Shown: one piece after another, positions 16,619 through 24,621 of the stretch
How the letters are laid out: each line of letters starts with the position of its first letter
Numbering within the stretch: position 1 is the first letter of the stretch
NCBI GenBank assembly: GCA_002371315.1
Contig: DFHL01000007.1
Coordinates: forward strand, 6,949 to 31,569
Direction: 5' to 3'
DNA: 24,621 nt
Source: Bacteroidales bacterium UBA3724
GTDB taxonomy: Bacteria; Bacteroidota; Bacteroidia; Bacteroidales; P3
Position numbers and translations under genes: made by a program
Notes under the pieces: generated by a model
What the model saw: the letters and a program-made list of their open reading frames with translations, nothing else
Databases searched by the model: none
Told to the model about the DNA's origin: nothing

Positions 16619-17869
16619 TCAATGGAAGATGTCGTTGGCGATGCCTACCAGGCGGTCGAAGCGTGCACCGGGAGCGCGGTAGTAGACGCGTACCGTGTAG
16701 GCGTTGGGCATAGCCAGATGGTCGCCTTCGAGCGTTGCCGTCAGCGCCTCGCTTTCGCCGGTGGGCAGGAACAGCAGCTGGTAGGAATAGTAGCCCTGCT
16801 TGAGCAGCATCCGCTTGGTGTAGGCCCGGTACTTGTCGTTCCATTCCATACGGCTGCCGTCGCCCAGTTGCCATTGCGTCAGCTCGCCGGCTATGTGCAC
16901 GCTGCCGTCCAGAAAGGGGCGGGCCATAGGCAGGCTGAAATTGACCCACACATAGTCGGCCTCGATGTCGGGATTGTAGCGGTCGCGGATGTTGACCTTC
17001 ATACCGCCGTTCAGGCTGTTGTATTGTGTGTAGGCCTTGCGCGAGCGGTCTTCGTCGGGCTGCAGGAAGGCGAAGGTTTCGCCGCCCCATTGCTCGATGC
17101 GCTGCACGTGGTACATAGTGGCGTGCAGATTGCTGAGGTCGAAATAGCGGAAGTGGTTGCCGCCGGCAAAGACGTTTTGGGCCGTCCATTCGTAGCGCAG
17201 CGCCGTGCCGCTGTAGCCGCTGAAGTCCAGCCGTCGCCGCAGGTCCTGCCGCCGGTTCTGCTGCAGTTCGACGAGGTAGTTGTTTTCCTGCGATGCGAGG
17301 AAGCTGCCGCTGCGCGGCGTGATGCCGATGTTCACCTGCTGGTCGCAGTTGAAGCGTCCGAAAGCGCCTGACGGTTTCGACATTTCGATGCTGATGTCCA
17401 CCAGGTCCTCGTACACGCAGAAGCGGCGCACCAGCAGCAGGCTGTCGGGCTTGTCCTGCGGAAAGACTTCGACGATGTAGTTGCCCGAGGCGGTGAAATA
17501 GCTGTAGGGCGACGGGAAGCTCTGCTCGTAGTGCGTGTAGTCGGTGTGCGTGGTGAACGACGACTGGTAGTTCTCAATGCTGGCTTCGGCGGGGCCGCTG
17601 ATGAATTCGCCGGCTTCCAGCCCGTCGGGCCGCCAGTCGGCATCACAGTGGCGCAGGCGGTAGCGCAGGTGCGAGGGCTGCGGGCCCAGTATGTCGAACG
17701 ACAGCACAAAGGCTTCGCCGTTGGGGTTGAAGGCATCGCCCATACGCGTTTCGTAGGGGGCCAGGACAACGGTTTTGACATCGGCGCTGCAGTTGGTGTC
17801 GATGGTTATCTGGCTGAAAGCCAGTGTTCCCGATATGAGGAGCGGGATGATTGCTATAAGATGTTTCAT
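16619..17869 (-). CDS. T9SS Plug-family protein (DUF5103)
   Basis: This 416-residue exported protein has the signal MKHLIAIIPLLISGTLAFSQ. It matches the DUF5103 family, known as the type IX secretion Plug. In Flavobacterium johnsoniae, Plug closes the periplasmic end of the SprA translocon pore when PorV is absent. Recognisable family features are NPNGEAFVLSFDILG, LRYRLRHCDADW and EASIENYQSSFTTHTDYTHY. Others are the SYFTASGNYIVEVF strand and, in the C-terminal half, DIEADYVWVNFSLPMARP followed by GELTQWQLGD. Length fits the family. It is transcribed alone, convergent with the ECF cassette and divergent from a lipoprotein gene. A consensus -7 element ends only 4 bases before its ATG, so the mRNA may be nearly leaderless. 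Confidence 0.9.
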   Translation of the reverse strand: MKHLIAIIPLLISGTLAFSQITIDTNCSADVKTVVLAPYETRMGDAFNPNGEAFVLSFDILGPQPSHLRYRLRHCDADWRPDGLEAGEFISGPAEASIENYQSSFTTHTDYTHYEQSFPSPYSYFTASGNYIVEVFPQDKPDSLLLVRRFCVYEDLVDISIEMSKPSGAFGRFNCDQQVNIGITPRSGSFLASQENNYLVELQQNRRQDLRRRLDFSGYSGTALRYEWTAQNVFAGGNHFRYFDLSNLHATMYHVQRIEQWGGETFAFLQPDEDRSRKAYTQYNSLNGGMKVNIRDRYNPDIEADYVWVNFSLPMARPFLDGSVHIAGELTQWQLGDGSRMEWNDKYRAYTKRMLLKQGYYSYQLLFLPTGESEALTATLEGDHLAMPNAYTVRVYYRAPGARFDRLVGIANDIFH

Positions 17870-17873
17870 AGTG

Positions 17874-17881
17874 CAAATTTA
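17874..17881 (-). promoter_or_regulatory. Putative -7 element directly before the Plug start
   Basis: On the minus strand the sequence reads TAAATTTG, an exact TAnnTTTG match, then CACT, then the ATG at 17869. No TTTG-like -33 box lies 19-21 bases upstream. If used, transcription would start at or within a few bases of the start codon. Confidence 0.45.
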
Positions 17882-17984
17882 CGCAAAAATATCGAATGCG
17901 GGCTTTTTTGCGTGAAATCATAATTTAGGCTCTGCGGCACAATAAAAAATGCTGGCGCGCGTTTCTGAAGCAAAAAGACTATCT

Positions 17985-18818
17985 ATGCGAAGAATAACAT
18001 TACTATTACCGTTGCTGCTGCTGGCCGGCTGCACCAGCGACCTCTACTATGCCGGCACGTTCCTCAACAAGTTCGAGAGGCAGAAGACCAATGCCACCGA
18101 GCAGATTTACGTGGCCCTGCCGCGCCAGTTGATACACACCAACAGCTCGCTCAACGACATTGCGGGCTTTATGTTTATGAGCGAGCGTGAGCAGGACTCG
18201 GTCATCGCGTCGAAGACCGCCATACTGAACCGCGTCGACGACAGCACGCTGCTCGGGCAGTTTGCGTCGGCGTTCCTCTACACCCTGAGCCGCACGAAGA
18301 TACCCATCGTTACGGTTGCCGATGCCAGCCGTTTGCCTGTGGCCGACGAGCAGCACCTGACGGTCAATTTTGCCCAGATGGAGCTGGAAGAGTACATTCA
18401 GCCCTCCGAGAGCCGCTTCAGCACGCGCGCCGGCATCACCTACAGCTATCCCTACGAGCTGCGCCACCTGTCGCTGAACGTCTGGATGCAGTTCGACGGA
18501 AGGGACACGACGGGGGCGGTCTATTTCCACAACCGCGAGGTGGAAGAGGCCTTCCGCGGCACCGTGATATCGCTGCGCGACGGCAAGGCGACGATGAAGA
18601 CCCACTTTGAGCGGCTGTCGCCTGCCGACGCCTACCGCACGGCCTGGAACCTTGGCGTCGAGTGCGCCACGCTCTATGTGGAGAAGATTCTGTCGGAGTA
18701 CGTCTGCCGCACCAAGGGCACCAACGGGACCTATTTCTACTACAGCCCCGCCTGCAACTGCATCGAGGACTATGTGCCCTACGACGAGGGTATCAAGACC
18801 TCGTTCGAGAAGCTGTGA
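17985..18818 (+). CDS. Predicted lipoprotein of unknown function
   Basis: This is a 277-residue protein. Starting at 17985 gives MRRITLLLPLLLLAGC, a textbook lipobox with cysteine 16 as lipid anchor. An in-frame ATG at 17949 would add 12 residues and bury the signal. The mature sequence starts TSDLYY. It continues with a predicted mixed alpha/beta region, including LPRQLIHTNSSLNDIAGF and LTVNFAQMELEEYIQPSES, and a strand-rich core around YELRHLSLNVWMQFDGRDT. The end is cysteine-containing (CATLYVEKILSEYVC and PACNCIEDYVPYDEG). No enzyme motif or named family is recognised. It is divergent from the Plug gene with a 115-base shared upstream region, and separated from yitT by a promoter, so it is probably monocistronic. 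A cell-envelope role is the only safe inference. Confidence 0.85.
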   Translation: MRRITLLLPLLLLAGCTSDLYYAGTFLNKFERQKTNATEQIYVALPRQLIHTNSSLNDIAGFMFMSEREQDSVIASKTAILNRVDDSTLLGQFASAFLYTLSRTKIPIVTVADASRLPVADEQHLTVNFAQMELEEYIQPSESRFSTRAGITYSYPYELRHLSLNVWMQFDGRDTTGAVYFHNREVEEAFRGTVISLRDGKATMKTHFERLSPADAYRTAWNLGVECATLYVEKILSEYVCRTKGTNGTYFYYSPACNCIEDYVPYDEGIKTSFEKL

Positions 18819-18861
18819 ACGGCATTTTGCCAATCGGAGGCCACAATTAACTTATTTTGTG

Positions 18862-18869
18862 TATCTTTG
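18862..18869 (+). promoter_or_regulatory. Putative promoter -7 element of the yitT operon
   Basis: TATCTTTG matches TAnnTTTG exactly and is followed by CA. The start codon of the YitT-like gene lies about 66 bases downstream, after an A/T-rich leader. The expected -33 position is not well matched. Confidence 0.5.
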
Positions 18870-18935
18870 CATTTTGGACTGCGTACCTCAGTTCGATGCA
18901 ATAAATTAACAATCAATATATAAGAACGGAATAAA

Positions 18936-19802
18936 ATGCAAAAAAAGAGTTTGAAAGAAGAAATTGTGGCCTATGCTCTTGTGGCATTGGGAAGCCTTTT
19001 GTTCGCCGTGGGCGACGTGATGTTTGTCAACCCCTACCATCTGGCGCCTGGTGGCGTGTACGGTCTTGCCAACGTTTTCAACGCGTTGTGGGGCTGGAAG
19101 ATTTCGGTGGCGGGTATCTGTATGGATGTTCCCCTTCTGATAATAGGCACGCTGGTGCTGGGACCGCGATTTGGCATCAAAACCATTGTCTCGGTTATAC
19201 TTATCCCTGTCTTTACGTATATCATCGAAAGCACCTACGGCTATGCACCGCTGATTAAGGACGACATATTCCTCAACACGGTTGTCGCCGGCCTTATCTA
19301 TGGTGTTGCCATTGGTGTCATCTTCCGCGCCGGCGCCACGTCGGGCGGCAGCGACATCATCTCGATGATTATCCACAAATACACCAAGATTTCGCTCGGC
19401 GTGCTGGTGCTGATTGTCGACAGCTGCATCTCGCTGACCACCCTCATCATCGGCGACATCAAGCTGCCAATCTATTCTATTATACTTATATATATTGAAA
19501 GCAAAATCATCGACCTGGTTGTCGAAGGTTTCTCGACCTACAAGACTTGCTTCATCATTACCGACCGTGTTGAGGAAGTCAAGAACTTCATCATCAAGGA
19601 TTTGGAGCGCGGCGGTACCTGCTTCTCCGGCATCGGCCTCTATCAGGGCCAGGAGCGCAAGATGATTTATGTCACCCTGGATCGCGGCGACCTTGTGAAG
19701 CTCAAGTCGAACCTGCGCCATCTCGACCCCAACGCTTTCGTCAATGTGATCGAAAGTTCTGAGATTATGGGCTTTGGCTTCAAGGCATTGCCTGAAGAAT
19801 AG
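18936..19802 (+). CDS. YitT family membrane protein
   Basis: This is a 288-residue inner-membrane protein. The N-terminal part has about five hydrophobic spans, near residues 10-30, 52-72, 80-98, 115-135 and 150-178. It carries the family signature FRAGATSGGSDIISMI just before the span LGVLVLIVDSCISLTTLIIG. From about residue 200 a soluble DUF2179 domain follows (TYKTCFIITDRVEEV, then GGTCFSGIGLYQGQERKMIY and NVIESSEIMGFGF). Length and order fit YitT proteins, whose transport or signalling role is not firmly established. It opens an apparent operon; the glycosyltransferase starts 7 bases after its stop. Confidence 0.93.
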   Translation: MQKKSLKEEIVAYALVALGSLLFAVGDVMFVNPYHLAPGGVYGLANVFNALWGWKISVAGICMDVPLLIIGTLVLGPRFGIKTIVSVILIPVFTYIIESTYGYAPLIKDDIFLNTVVAGLIYGVAIGVIFRAGATSGGSDIISMIIHKYTKISLGVLVLIVDSCISLTTLIIGDIKLPIYSIILIYIESKIIDLVVEGFSTYKTCFIITDRVEEVKNFIIKDLERGGTCFSGIGLYQGQERKMIYVTLDRGDLVKLKSNLRHLDPNAFVNVIESSEIMGFGFKALPEE

Positions 19803-19809
19803 GGACGCA

Positions 19810-21030
19810 ATGAAAATCCTGCAGCTCTGCTACAAGCCGCCGCATCCGCCCGTCGACGGCGGCACCCTGGCGATGGACAGCATCACGAAGGGCCTGCTGG
19901 CGTGCGGCCAGGAGGTGACGGTGCTGTCGGTCGAAAGCGACAAGCATCCCGTCAGGGCGGAGCTGCTGGAGGAAGACTATCGCCAGGCTACGCGCTTCGA
20001 GTCGGTCTACATTGACCTGTCGGTGCGTCCGCTTGAAGCTGCGGTAGCCCTGCTGTGTGGCGAATCGTACAACGTCAGGCGCTTTGTCAGCAATGATTTC
20101 GCTATCAAGCTGAAAGAAATCCTGAAGAGGGACGATTTCGACGTTGTCCATATCGAAAGTATATTCCTGGCTCCATACGTTTCGACCATACGTCTCCACA
20201 GTCGGGCGCGCATAGTGCTGCGCGCCCACAACGTCGAGCACCGCATCTGGTGCCAGATGGCCGAAGGGACGCGCAACCCGCTGAAACGCTGGTATATGAA
20301 GAAGCTGGCGCTGGCGCTGCGCTGCTATGAGCTGGAACACATAAACGACTTTGACGGCGTTGCTTGCATCACTGCAGCCGATGCAGACACGTTCAGGCAG
20401 CTTGGCTGCCGCAAGCCGCTGATCGACATCCCGTTTGGCATCGACCTGAAGCCTGAGGCCGACGCCCTGACAGGGCCCGCTTCCGAGCCCGAGCCGGGGT
20501 CGCTGTTCCATATTGGCTCTATGGACTGGATGCCCAACCAGGATGGCGTGCGCTGGTTTCTCGACAAGGTCTGGCCCTTGGTGCACAGCCAGTTGCCGCA
20601 GCTGCACCTCTATTTGGCTGGGCGCAAGATGCCTGCCGACCTGATGGCTTTGAATGTCGAGGGCGTTAGCGTGGTGGGCGAGGTGCCCGATGCCGCCGCA
20701 TTCATCGCGTCGAAGCAAATCAACATCGTTCCGCTACTGGCCGGTAGCGGCATAAGGGTGAAGATAATTGAGGCAATGTCGCTCGGCAAGACAGTGATAA
20801 CCACCACGGTGGGTGCTGCTGGCATAGAGTGCGCCGACGGCAAGGACCTCCTCATTGCCGACACGCCCGAGCAGTTTGTCGCCCAGCTGCAACGCTGTCA
20901 GGATCAGCCCGGATGGTGCCGCCAAATCGGGGAAAACGCTCGTCTGCTTGTCGCTGAAAAGTATAGCAATCAGGCACTTTCAAAAAGACTCGTGGGGTTC
21001 TACAATAAAATTGCAGATGCCGCGTTATAG
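19810..21030 (+). CDS. Glycosyltransferase family 4 (GT-B fold)
   Basis: This 406-residue cytoplasmic enzyme is expected to move a sugar from a nucleotide-sugar donor to a glycan or lipid acceptor. The start at 19810 gives MKILQLCYKPPHPPVDGGT, the usual first strand and glycine-rich loop. An in-frame ATG at 19774 would overlap yitT and add 12 unrelated residues. The N-terminal Rossmann domain includes IVLRAHNVEHRIW. The C-terminal donor domain has LFHIGSMDWMPNQDGVRWF and LHLYLAGRKMP. The retaining GT4 signature GSGIRVKIIEAMSLGKTVI with its conserved Glu lies near residues 311-330. Acceptor and donor cannot be told. It is tightly linked to yitT and followed after 16 bases by a small exported protein. 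No other sugar-pathway genes are visible nearby. Confidence 0.93.
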   Translation: MKILQLCYKPPHPPVDGGTLAMDSITKGLLACGQEVTVLSVESDKHPVRAELLEEDYRQATRFESVYIDLSVRPLEAAVALLCGESYNVRRFVSNDFAIKLKEILKRDDFDVVHIESIFLAPYVSTIRLHSRARIVLRAHNVEHRIWCQMAEGTRNPLKRWYMKKLALALRCYELEHINDFDGVACITAADADTFRQLGCRKPLIDIPFGIDLKPEADALTGPASEPEPGSLFHIGSMDWMPNQDGVRWFLDKVWPLVHSQLPQLHLYLAGRKMPADLMALNVEGVSVVGEVPDAAAFIASKQINIVPLLAGSGIRVKIIEAMSLGKTVITTTVGAAGIECADGKDLLIADTPEQFVAQLQRCQDQPGWCRQIGENARLLVAEKYSNQALSKRLVGFYNKIADAAL

Positions 21031-21046
21031 AAGAAAATGCACAACA

Positions 21047-21565
21047 ATGAATAGCAAAAGAACATTCATATTGACGCTGATGCTGGCAATGGTGACGCTG
21101 GCATCGGCACAAATCAGAATTCCCGAAACCAGCGTCAGTTTCGATTTTCCTAACGGTGGCTGGAAGTATTTGCAGACCAATAAATTGAGCAACGAGACGG
21201 TGCTGTATCTCTACTCCTATTCGGCCGAAGACGTCATCGACAGCTCGGGCGACACCATCGTCCCCTTTATGCGCATCTATGTCCGCAAGAACTACGACGG
21301 CACGGTCTACGACCTGGCTTACAGCCGCTTTATGGTACAGCCCTTCCAGTCGCTCGACGAAAAGCTGCACAAGAACGGCGTCCTTGAATACCTCGGAGCC
21401 TATACCGACGAGGATGACGGCAAGGACTACGAGTTCAAAATGATATATGTCAAAGACCGTAAAAACAATATGTTGGAAATACGTCTCGAAAGTTCTGTCG
21501 ATACATTCGAGGAGCTTGAAAAAGACTTTGACGACATCATCAATTCAATAAAGACAGACAATTGA
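21047..21565 (+). CDS. Small exported protein with a possible PsbP/Mog1-like fold
   Basis: This 172-residue protein starts MNSKRTFILTLMLAMVTLASA, a signal peptide. The start at 21047 is chosen over long in-frame extensions that overlap the glycosyltransferase. The mature part opens with IPETSVSFDFPNGGWKYL and contains short strands such as TVLYLYSYSAED and PFMRIYVRKNYDG. It ends with FEELEKDFDDIINSI. The FDFP/W opening and the closing FxxIxxSI pattern resemble PsbP/Mog1-like domains, but this is fold-level guesswork. It is probably periplasmic. It sits between the glycosyltransferase (16 bases) and the OmpA-like gene (55 bases), so it belongs to the same transcript. Confidence 0.82.
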   Translation: MNSKRTFILTLMLAMVTLASAQIRIPETSVSFDFPNGGWKYLQTNKLSNETVLYLYSYSAEDVIDSSGDTIVPFMRIYVRKNYDGTVYDLAYSRFMVQPFQSLDEKLHKNGVLEYLGAYTDEDDGKDYEFKMIYVKDRKNNMLEIRLESSVDTFEELEKDFDDIINSIKTDN

Positions 21566-21620
21566 GTCCAAGCCGGCGCCGCCGCTTACGGATTCCACTG
21601 TTCCATACCCAAAAAGAAAA

Positions 21621-24425
21621 ATGCGCAGAATCTGTTTTCATCCCTTCAAAATCAGCTTTTTCGCCCTGTTTCTGCTCTGTATGCCTGCCCTTAACCTGAA
21701 CGCGCAGGAAGAGCAGGCCGCCGACCCCTCGCGATACGCGCGACAATACAACAAACTGTACAAGAACTACGTCAAGGAGCCTGAAAATGTGGCCAATATG
21801 CTTGCGCTGGCCACCTTCTATGCCGACACGGCCAACCCGATGCGCAACTATGCGACGGCGATGAAGTACATCACCTCGGCCGAAGACCGCTTTGTCGTCA
21901 TCCTTGAAGACCGCGACAAATACCGCGAAGTCACACGCCTGCTGAAGCACAAGATCAACCTGCAGCTCATCAGGCAGACAAAATACGGCATCATCCTCAA
22001 CGCGCGCCAGTACCTCGACAGCGAGGAAACCATCAGCGACGCCACCCTCGACAGCTATGCCGACGCCTTCCGCAACGACCAGAACACGATGCGCCTCGTC
22101 GACTACCGCCGTATGGAGAGCCGCTACCGCCAAGCCTGTGCCGCCGGTACCCTCGAAGCCTACAAGTCGTTCATCGACAACTATGCCGCCACCATTGAAG
22201 GCGAGGAGGCGACAAAAGCCATAGCCCTTGTGGCCGACCGCACCGTGGCCAACGCGCAACGCGAAAGCGAGGTCGACTCGCTGCTCGACGGCTACCTTGG
22301 CATCGAGAGCGTCAATGCGGCAGCCCAGCGCCGCAAAAGCGCCATAGCCTATGCCCGCCTGGTGGCAAACCCGTCGCCGCAGGCCTATCGTGACTTCATC
22401 AACAAATACCCCGGCAGCAACGAGTATTCGCTGGTCCTCGACAAGATGGAGCGCCTCGCCAACGACCAGTTCGAACACCTCTCCACGCCGCGCCAGTATG
22501 CCGACTTTGCCCTCAACAACCCCGACAATCCGCTTGCCGAGCGCGCCATCAGCGAGCTGAAACGCCAGATCACCGAAGAGCACAACATCGAGGCAGTGCA
22601 TATCTATATAGATGAATTTCCGCTCGATGTCAACTACAACGACATCTACCTGACCTACTACAACTGGCACACGGTCGAAGGCAACCTGTCGCCCCTGCTC
22701 AAGTTCAGCGACGAAAACCCCAACTTCCCCTTCCGTATGACCCTCGACGGAGCCATCGCCGCCGCGCGCCGCTACGACTCCATCGACATCTCGATGCCCT
22801 TCGTCGAAAAGGATTTTGCCAAATGGGCGTCGAAAATATACCACCTCACCGGCAAGGGCCAGTCGTACGTGGCCCTGCAGCGCACGCTGCAACCCCTCAT
22901 TGCGGCAAAGAACTGGAAAAAAGCCAACGCGCGCATCGACTATTTCGCCCTCAGCTTCGAGGACAACTGCGTCGACCAGGTGGCCGAACTGCGCTCCATC
23001 CTTGACCGTCCGGCCAATCCCAAGCTTGCGCCCACGCCCCTCGTCAGGCCCGCCTACGATATGGCCCGTCCCGTGATGCACCCCAGCGGCAACCGCCTCT
23101 TCTTCGAGCGCACCGACGCCGACGGCACCTCCATCCAGTCGGCCCTGTGGACCGCCACCAAAAAGGGCGGCGTGTGGAAAGGCACCGGCGACATCGCCTT
23201 TACCAATATCGAAAACCGCAATGTTCACATTTTTAGCCTTTTCGACGGCGGAAACAAGATGCTTCTGGGCAAGGACGGCGACATAATGGTGGCGCAGCTG
23301 GACGGTGACCGCTGGACAGTGACCGAGACCCTGCCCCAGCCGGTCAACGGCCCCTACAACGACTACGACGCCTTTATGCTGCCCGACAGCAGCGGCATCC
23401 TCTTCGCCTCCGATCGCCCCGGCGGCCAGAATCTGCAGCCCTCGCGCGCCTATTTCCACGGCGACACGGCGCTGGCCAGCGACATATACTTCTGCCCCCT
23501 CACCGACAAGGGATGGGGCGCCGCCGTCAACCTCGGCATCAACGTCAACAGCCCCTATATGGAATGCAGTCCCGTCGTCAGCGACGACCTGAAAACCATC
23601 TATTTCGTCACCGACGGCCGCGGCGGACTGGGCCGTGGCGACATCTATTTTGCCACGCGCGACAACACCGACGACTGGCAGCACTGGTCGGCGCCGGTCA
23701 ACTACGGCAAAGAGGTCAACAGCGGCCTCGACGAGCGTTCGGTCAGCCTCGGAGCCGACCGCCGCACGCTCGTCTACAGCTCCAACTCGCACGGCCGCTA
23801 CGGGGCCTACAGCGTCGCCGCCTTCCACACCGTCGACGAACGTATGCGCACCGTCACGATAGCCGCCGACGAGATAGGCTTCAGCATCGACATCGTCGAC
23901 AACGCCACCCAGAAGGCTGTGGCCGAAGGCCAGCGCATATCGCGCCAAAGCCAGTGGCAGACATCGCTCTATGCCGACCACCAGTACACCGTCTACGCCA
24001 GCTGCAACGGCCTGCTGCTGCCGGCCATCGCCTTCAGCCCCGCCGTGAGCAGCACGCTGCAGCCCCGCGCCTACGATAAAAGCGAACTCAACGCAATGGC
24101 CCGCAGCGGAGCCGTACTGCCCCTGCCGGGCATCGTGTTCGAGAAAAACCGCGACCAGCTGAAACCCAGCGCAATGACCGAGCTGGCCCACCTGGCCGCC
24201 TTCCTCGGCAGCCATCCCTACCTGACCGTCGAAATCGTCGTCAACGTGGCGGGCAGCGACGACACGTTCTGCTACAACCTGTCGCAGTCGCGCGCCTCGC
24301 AGCTGAAACGCCAGCTGTCCGACCGCGGCGTCGACCCCGACCGCATTGTCCTCTCGCCCTACGGCAACAGCCTTGTCAAGCGCGACGGCAATGCCGCTCC
24401 CGTGGGTGTAAGAATCAGCTATTGA
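21621..24425 (+). CDS. TPR-like / beta-propeller / OmpA-domain protein (PorE-like)
   Basis: This 934-residue periplasmic protein has a signal peptide ending NLNA/Q at about residue 28. Residues 30-470 are mostly alpha-helical, TPR-like, with motifs such as YKSFIDNYAATIEGEEA and YRDFINKYPGSNEYS. Residues 476-725 form PD40/WD40-like blades (MHPSGNRLFFERT, LPDSSGILFASDRPGG, VSDDLKTIYFVTDGRGG and GADRRTLVYSSNSHG). About 735-815 could be a carboxypeptidase-regulatory-like fold. Residues 830-934 form an OmpA-like domain with GIVFEKNRDQLK and NLSQSRASQLKRQLSDRGV. The same domain order occurs in P. gingivalis PorE, a T9SS component, though the helical part here is much longer. The Asp of the usual GHTD peptidoglycan motif appears absent (VVNVAG), while the Arg is kept. 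It ends the yitT operon. Confidence 0.9.
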   Translation: MRRICFHPFKISFFALFLLCMPALNLNAQEEQAADPSRYARQYNKLYKNYVKEPENVANMLALATFYADTANPMRNYATAMKYITSAEDRFVVILEDRDKYREVTRLLKHKINLQLIRQTKYGIILNARQYLDSEETISDATLDSYADAFRNDQNTMRLVDYRRMESRYRQACAAGTLEAYKSFIDNYAATIEGEEATKAIALVADRTVANAQRESEVDSLLDGYLGIESVNAAAQRRKSAIAYARLVANPSPQAYRDFINKYPGSNEYSLVLDKMERLANDQFEHLSTPRQYADFALNNPDNPLAERAISELKRQITEEHNIEAVHIYIDEFPLDVNYNDIYLTYYNWHTVEGNLSPLLKFSDENPNFPFRMTLDGAIAAARRYDSIDISMPFVEKDFAKWASKIYHLTGKGQSYVALQRTLQPLIAAKNWKKANARIDYFALSFEDNCVDQVAELRSILDRPANPKLAPTPLVRPAYDMARPVMHPSGNRLFFERTDADGTSIQSALWTATKKGGVWKGTGDIAFTNIENRNVHIFSLFDGGNKMLLGKDGDIMVAQLDGDRWTVTETLPQPVNGPYNDYDAFMLPDSSGILFASDRPGGQNLQPSRAYFHGDTALASDIYFCPLTDKGWGAAVNLGINVNSPYMECSPVVSDDLKTIYFVTDGRGGLGRGDIYFATRDNTDDWQHWSAPVNYGKEVNSGLDERSVSLGADRRTLVYSSNSHGRYGAYSVAAFHTVDERMRTVTIAADEIGFSIDIVDNATQKAVAEGQRISRQSQWQTSLYADHQYTVYASCNGLLLPAIAFSPAVSSTLQPRAYDKSELNAMARSGAVLPLPGIVFEKNRDQLKPSAMTELAHLAAFLGSHPYLTVEIVVNVAGSDDTFCYNLSQSRASQLKRQLSDRGVDPDRIVLSPYGNSLVKRDGNAAPVGVRISY

Positions 24426-24484
24426 GCCACTTCGTCATAAACTGCGGCAGCCCCAATCCGGCGCGCCGCAGCGGCACCAACCAC

Positions 24485-24516
24485 AAGCCATCGGCCCCGG
24501 GCCGATGGCTTTCTTT
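24485..24516 (+). terminator. Terminator hairpin after the OmpA-like gene
   Basis: A perfect 13-bp inverted repeat (24485-24497 and 24499-24511, core GCCATCGGCCC) with a single central base is followed by an interrupted T run (TTTCTTTGT). The closing bases would open to a small loop. It lies about 60 bases after the stop codon and should end the yitT operon. Confidence 0.82.
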
Positions 24517-24573
24517 GTCCTGCAAATTTTAGTCCAACAGTCAGAAAGCCAGCAAGATATGTGTTTATATCCT

Positions 24574-24610
24574 CGTAACGCGCTCTGCCATAGGCCGTTA
24601 GGGTACCTTC
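24574..24610 (-). repeat. Right-edge copy of the edge-shared sequence
   Basis: Read on the minus strand, this segment starts GAAGGTACCCTAACGGCC and matches bases 22-58 at 26 of 37 positions. TAACG and CGTTA can pair as a 5-bp outer stem, with GCC/GGC inside. The two copies are inverted relative to each other and lie within about 25 bases of either end of the window. Confidence 0.4.
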
Positions 24611-24621
24611 TCCGTCATATG

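Larger units (their letters stand above)
24426..24621. other. 3' edge region
   Basis: These 196 bases follow the OmpA-like gene. They hold a small inverted repeat (TGCGGC 24443-24448 and GCCGCA 24465-24470), the strong hairpin at 24485-24516, and at the extreme end a segment related in inverted orientation to the left edge. No ORF is supported. Confidence 0.7.

Overview
The window looks like a piece of a fairly GC-rich Bacteroidota chromosome, most likely an uncultured member of the Bacteroidales. The signs are a C-terminal type IX secretion (T9SS) sorting domain on a giant surface protein, a T9SS Plug-family protein (DUF5103), a PorE-like OmpA-family protein, promoter elements of the TAnnTTTG type, and A/T-rich leaders without convincing Shine-Dalgarno sequences. 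Genus or species cannot be named from the sequence.

Layout. Bases 1-416 are an A/T-rich non-coding leader. Bases 417-12368 are one uninterrupted gene for a 3983-residue secreted modular protein, nearly half the window. It contains jelly-roll-like modules, two beta-helix regions, Ig-like modules, about twelve CARDB-like repeats, a GEVED-like module and a T9SS tail. tilS (tRNA-Ile lysidine synthase) follows only 5 bases later from a GTG start. A four-gene ECF sigma-factor cassette comes next (13790-16212): sigma factor, tiny single-span membrane protein, small exported protein and lipoprotein. It ends in a very clear intrinsic terminator at 16242-16274. The gap to the convergent Plug gene (17869-16619, minus) holds a striking 108-bp palindromic array of 11-bp units. 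Divergent from Plug is a lipoprotein gene (17985-18818). A final tight run has its own promoter: a YitT-family membrane protein, a GT4 glycosyltransferase, a small exported protein and a 934-residue TPR-like/beta-propeller/OmpA protein. It ends at a strong hairpin at 24485-24516.

How the genes fit together. The common theme is the cell envelope and T9SS: a secreted giant substrate, the Plug subunit of the translocon and a PorE-like periplasmic anchor candidate. The ECF cassette could be an envelope-sensing switch, but nothing in the sequence proves that it controls the other genes.

The strongest candidates for something undescribed are the palindromic 11-bp array at 16450-16557, the related inverted segments at the two extreme ends of the window, and the ECF cassette with its minimal membrane partner. 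No rRNA, tRNA, CRISPR array or transposase gene was recognised.
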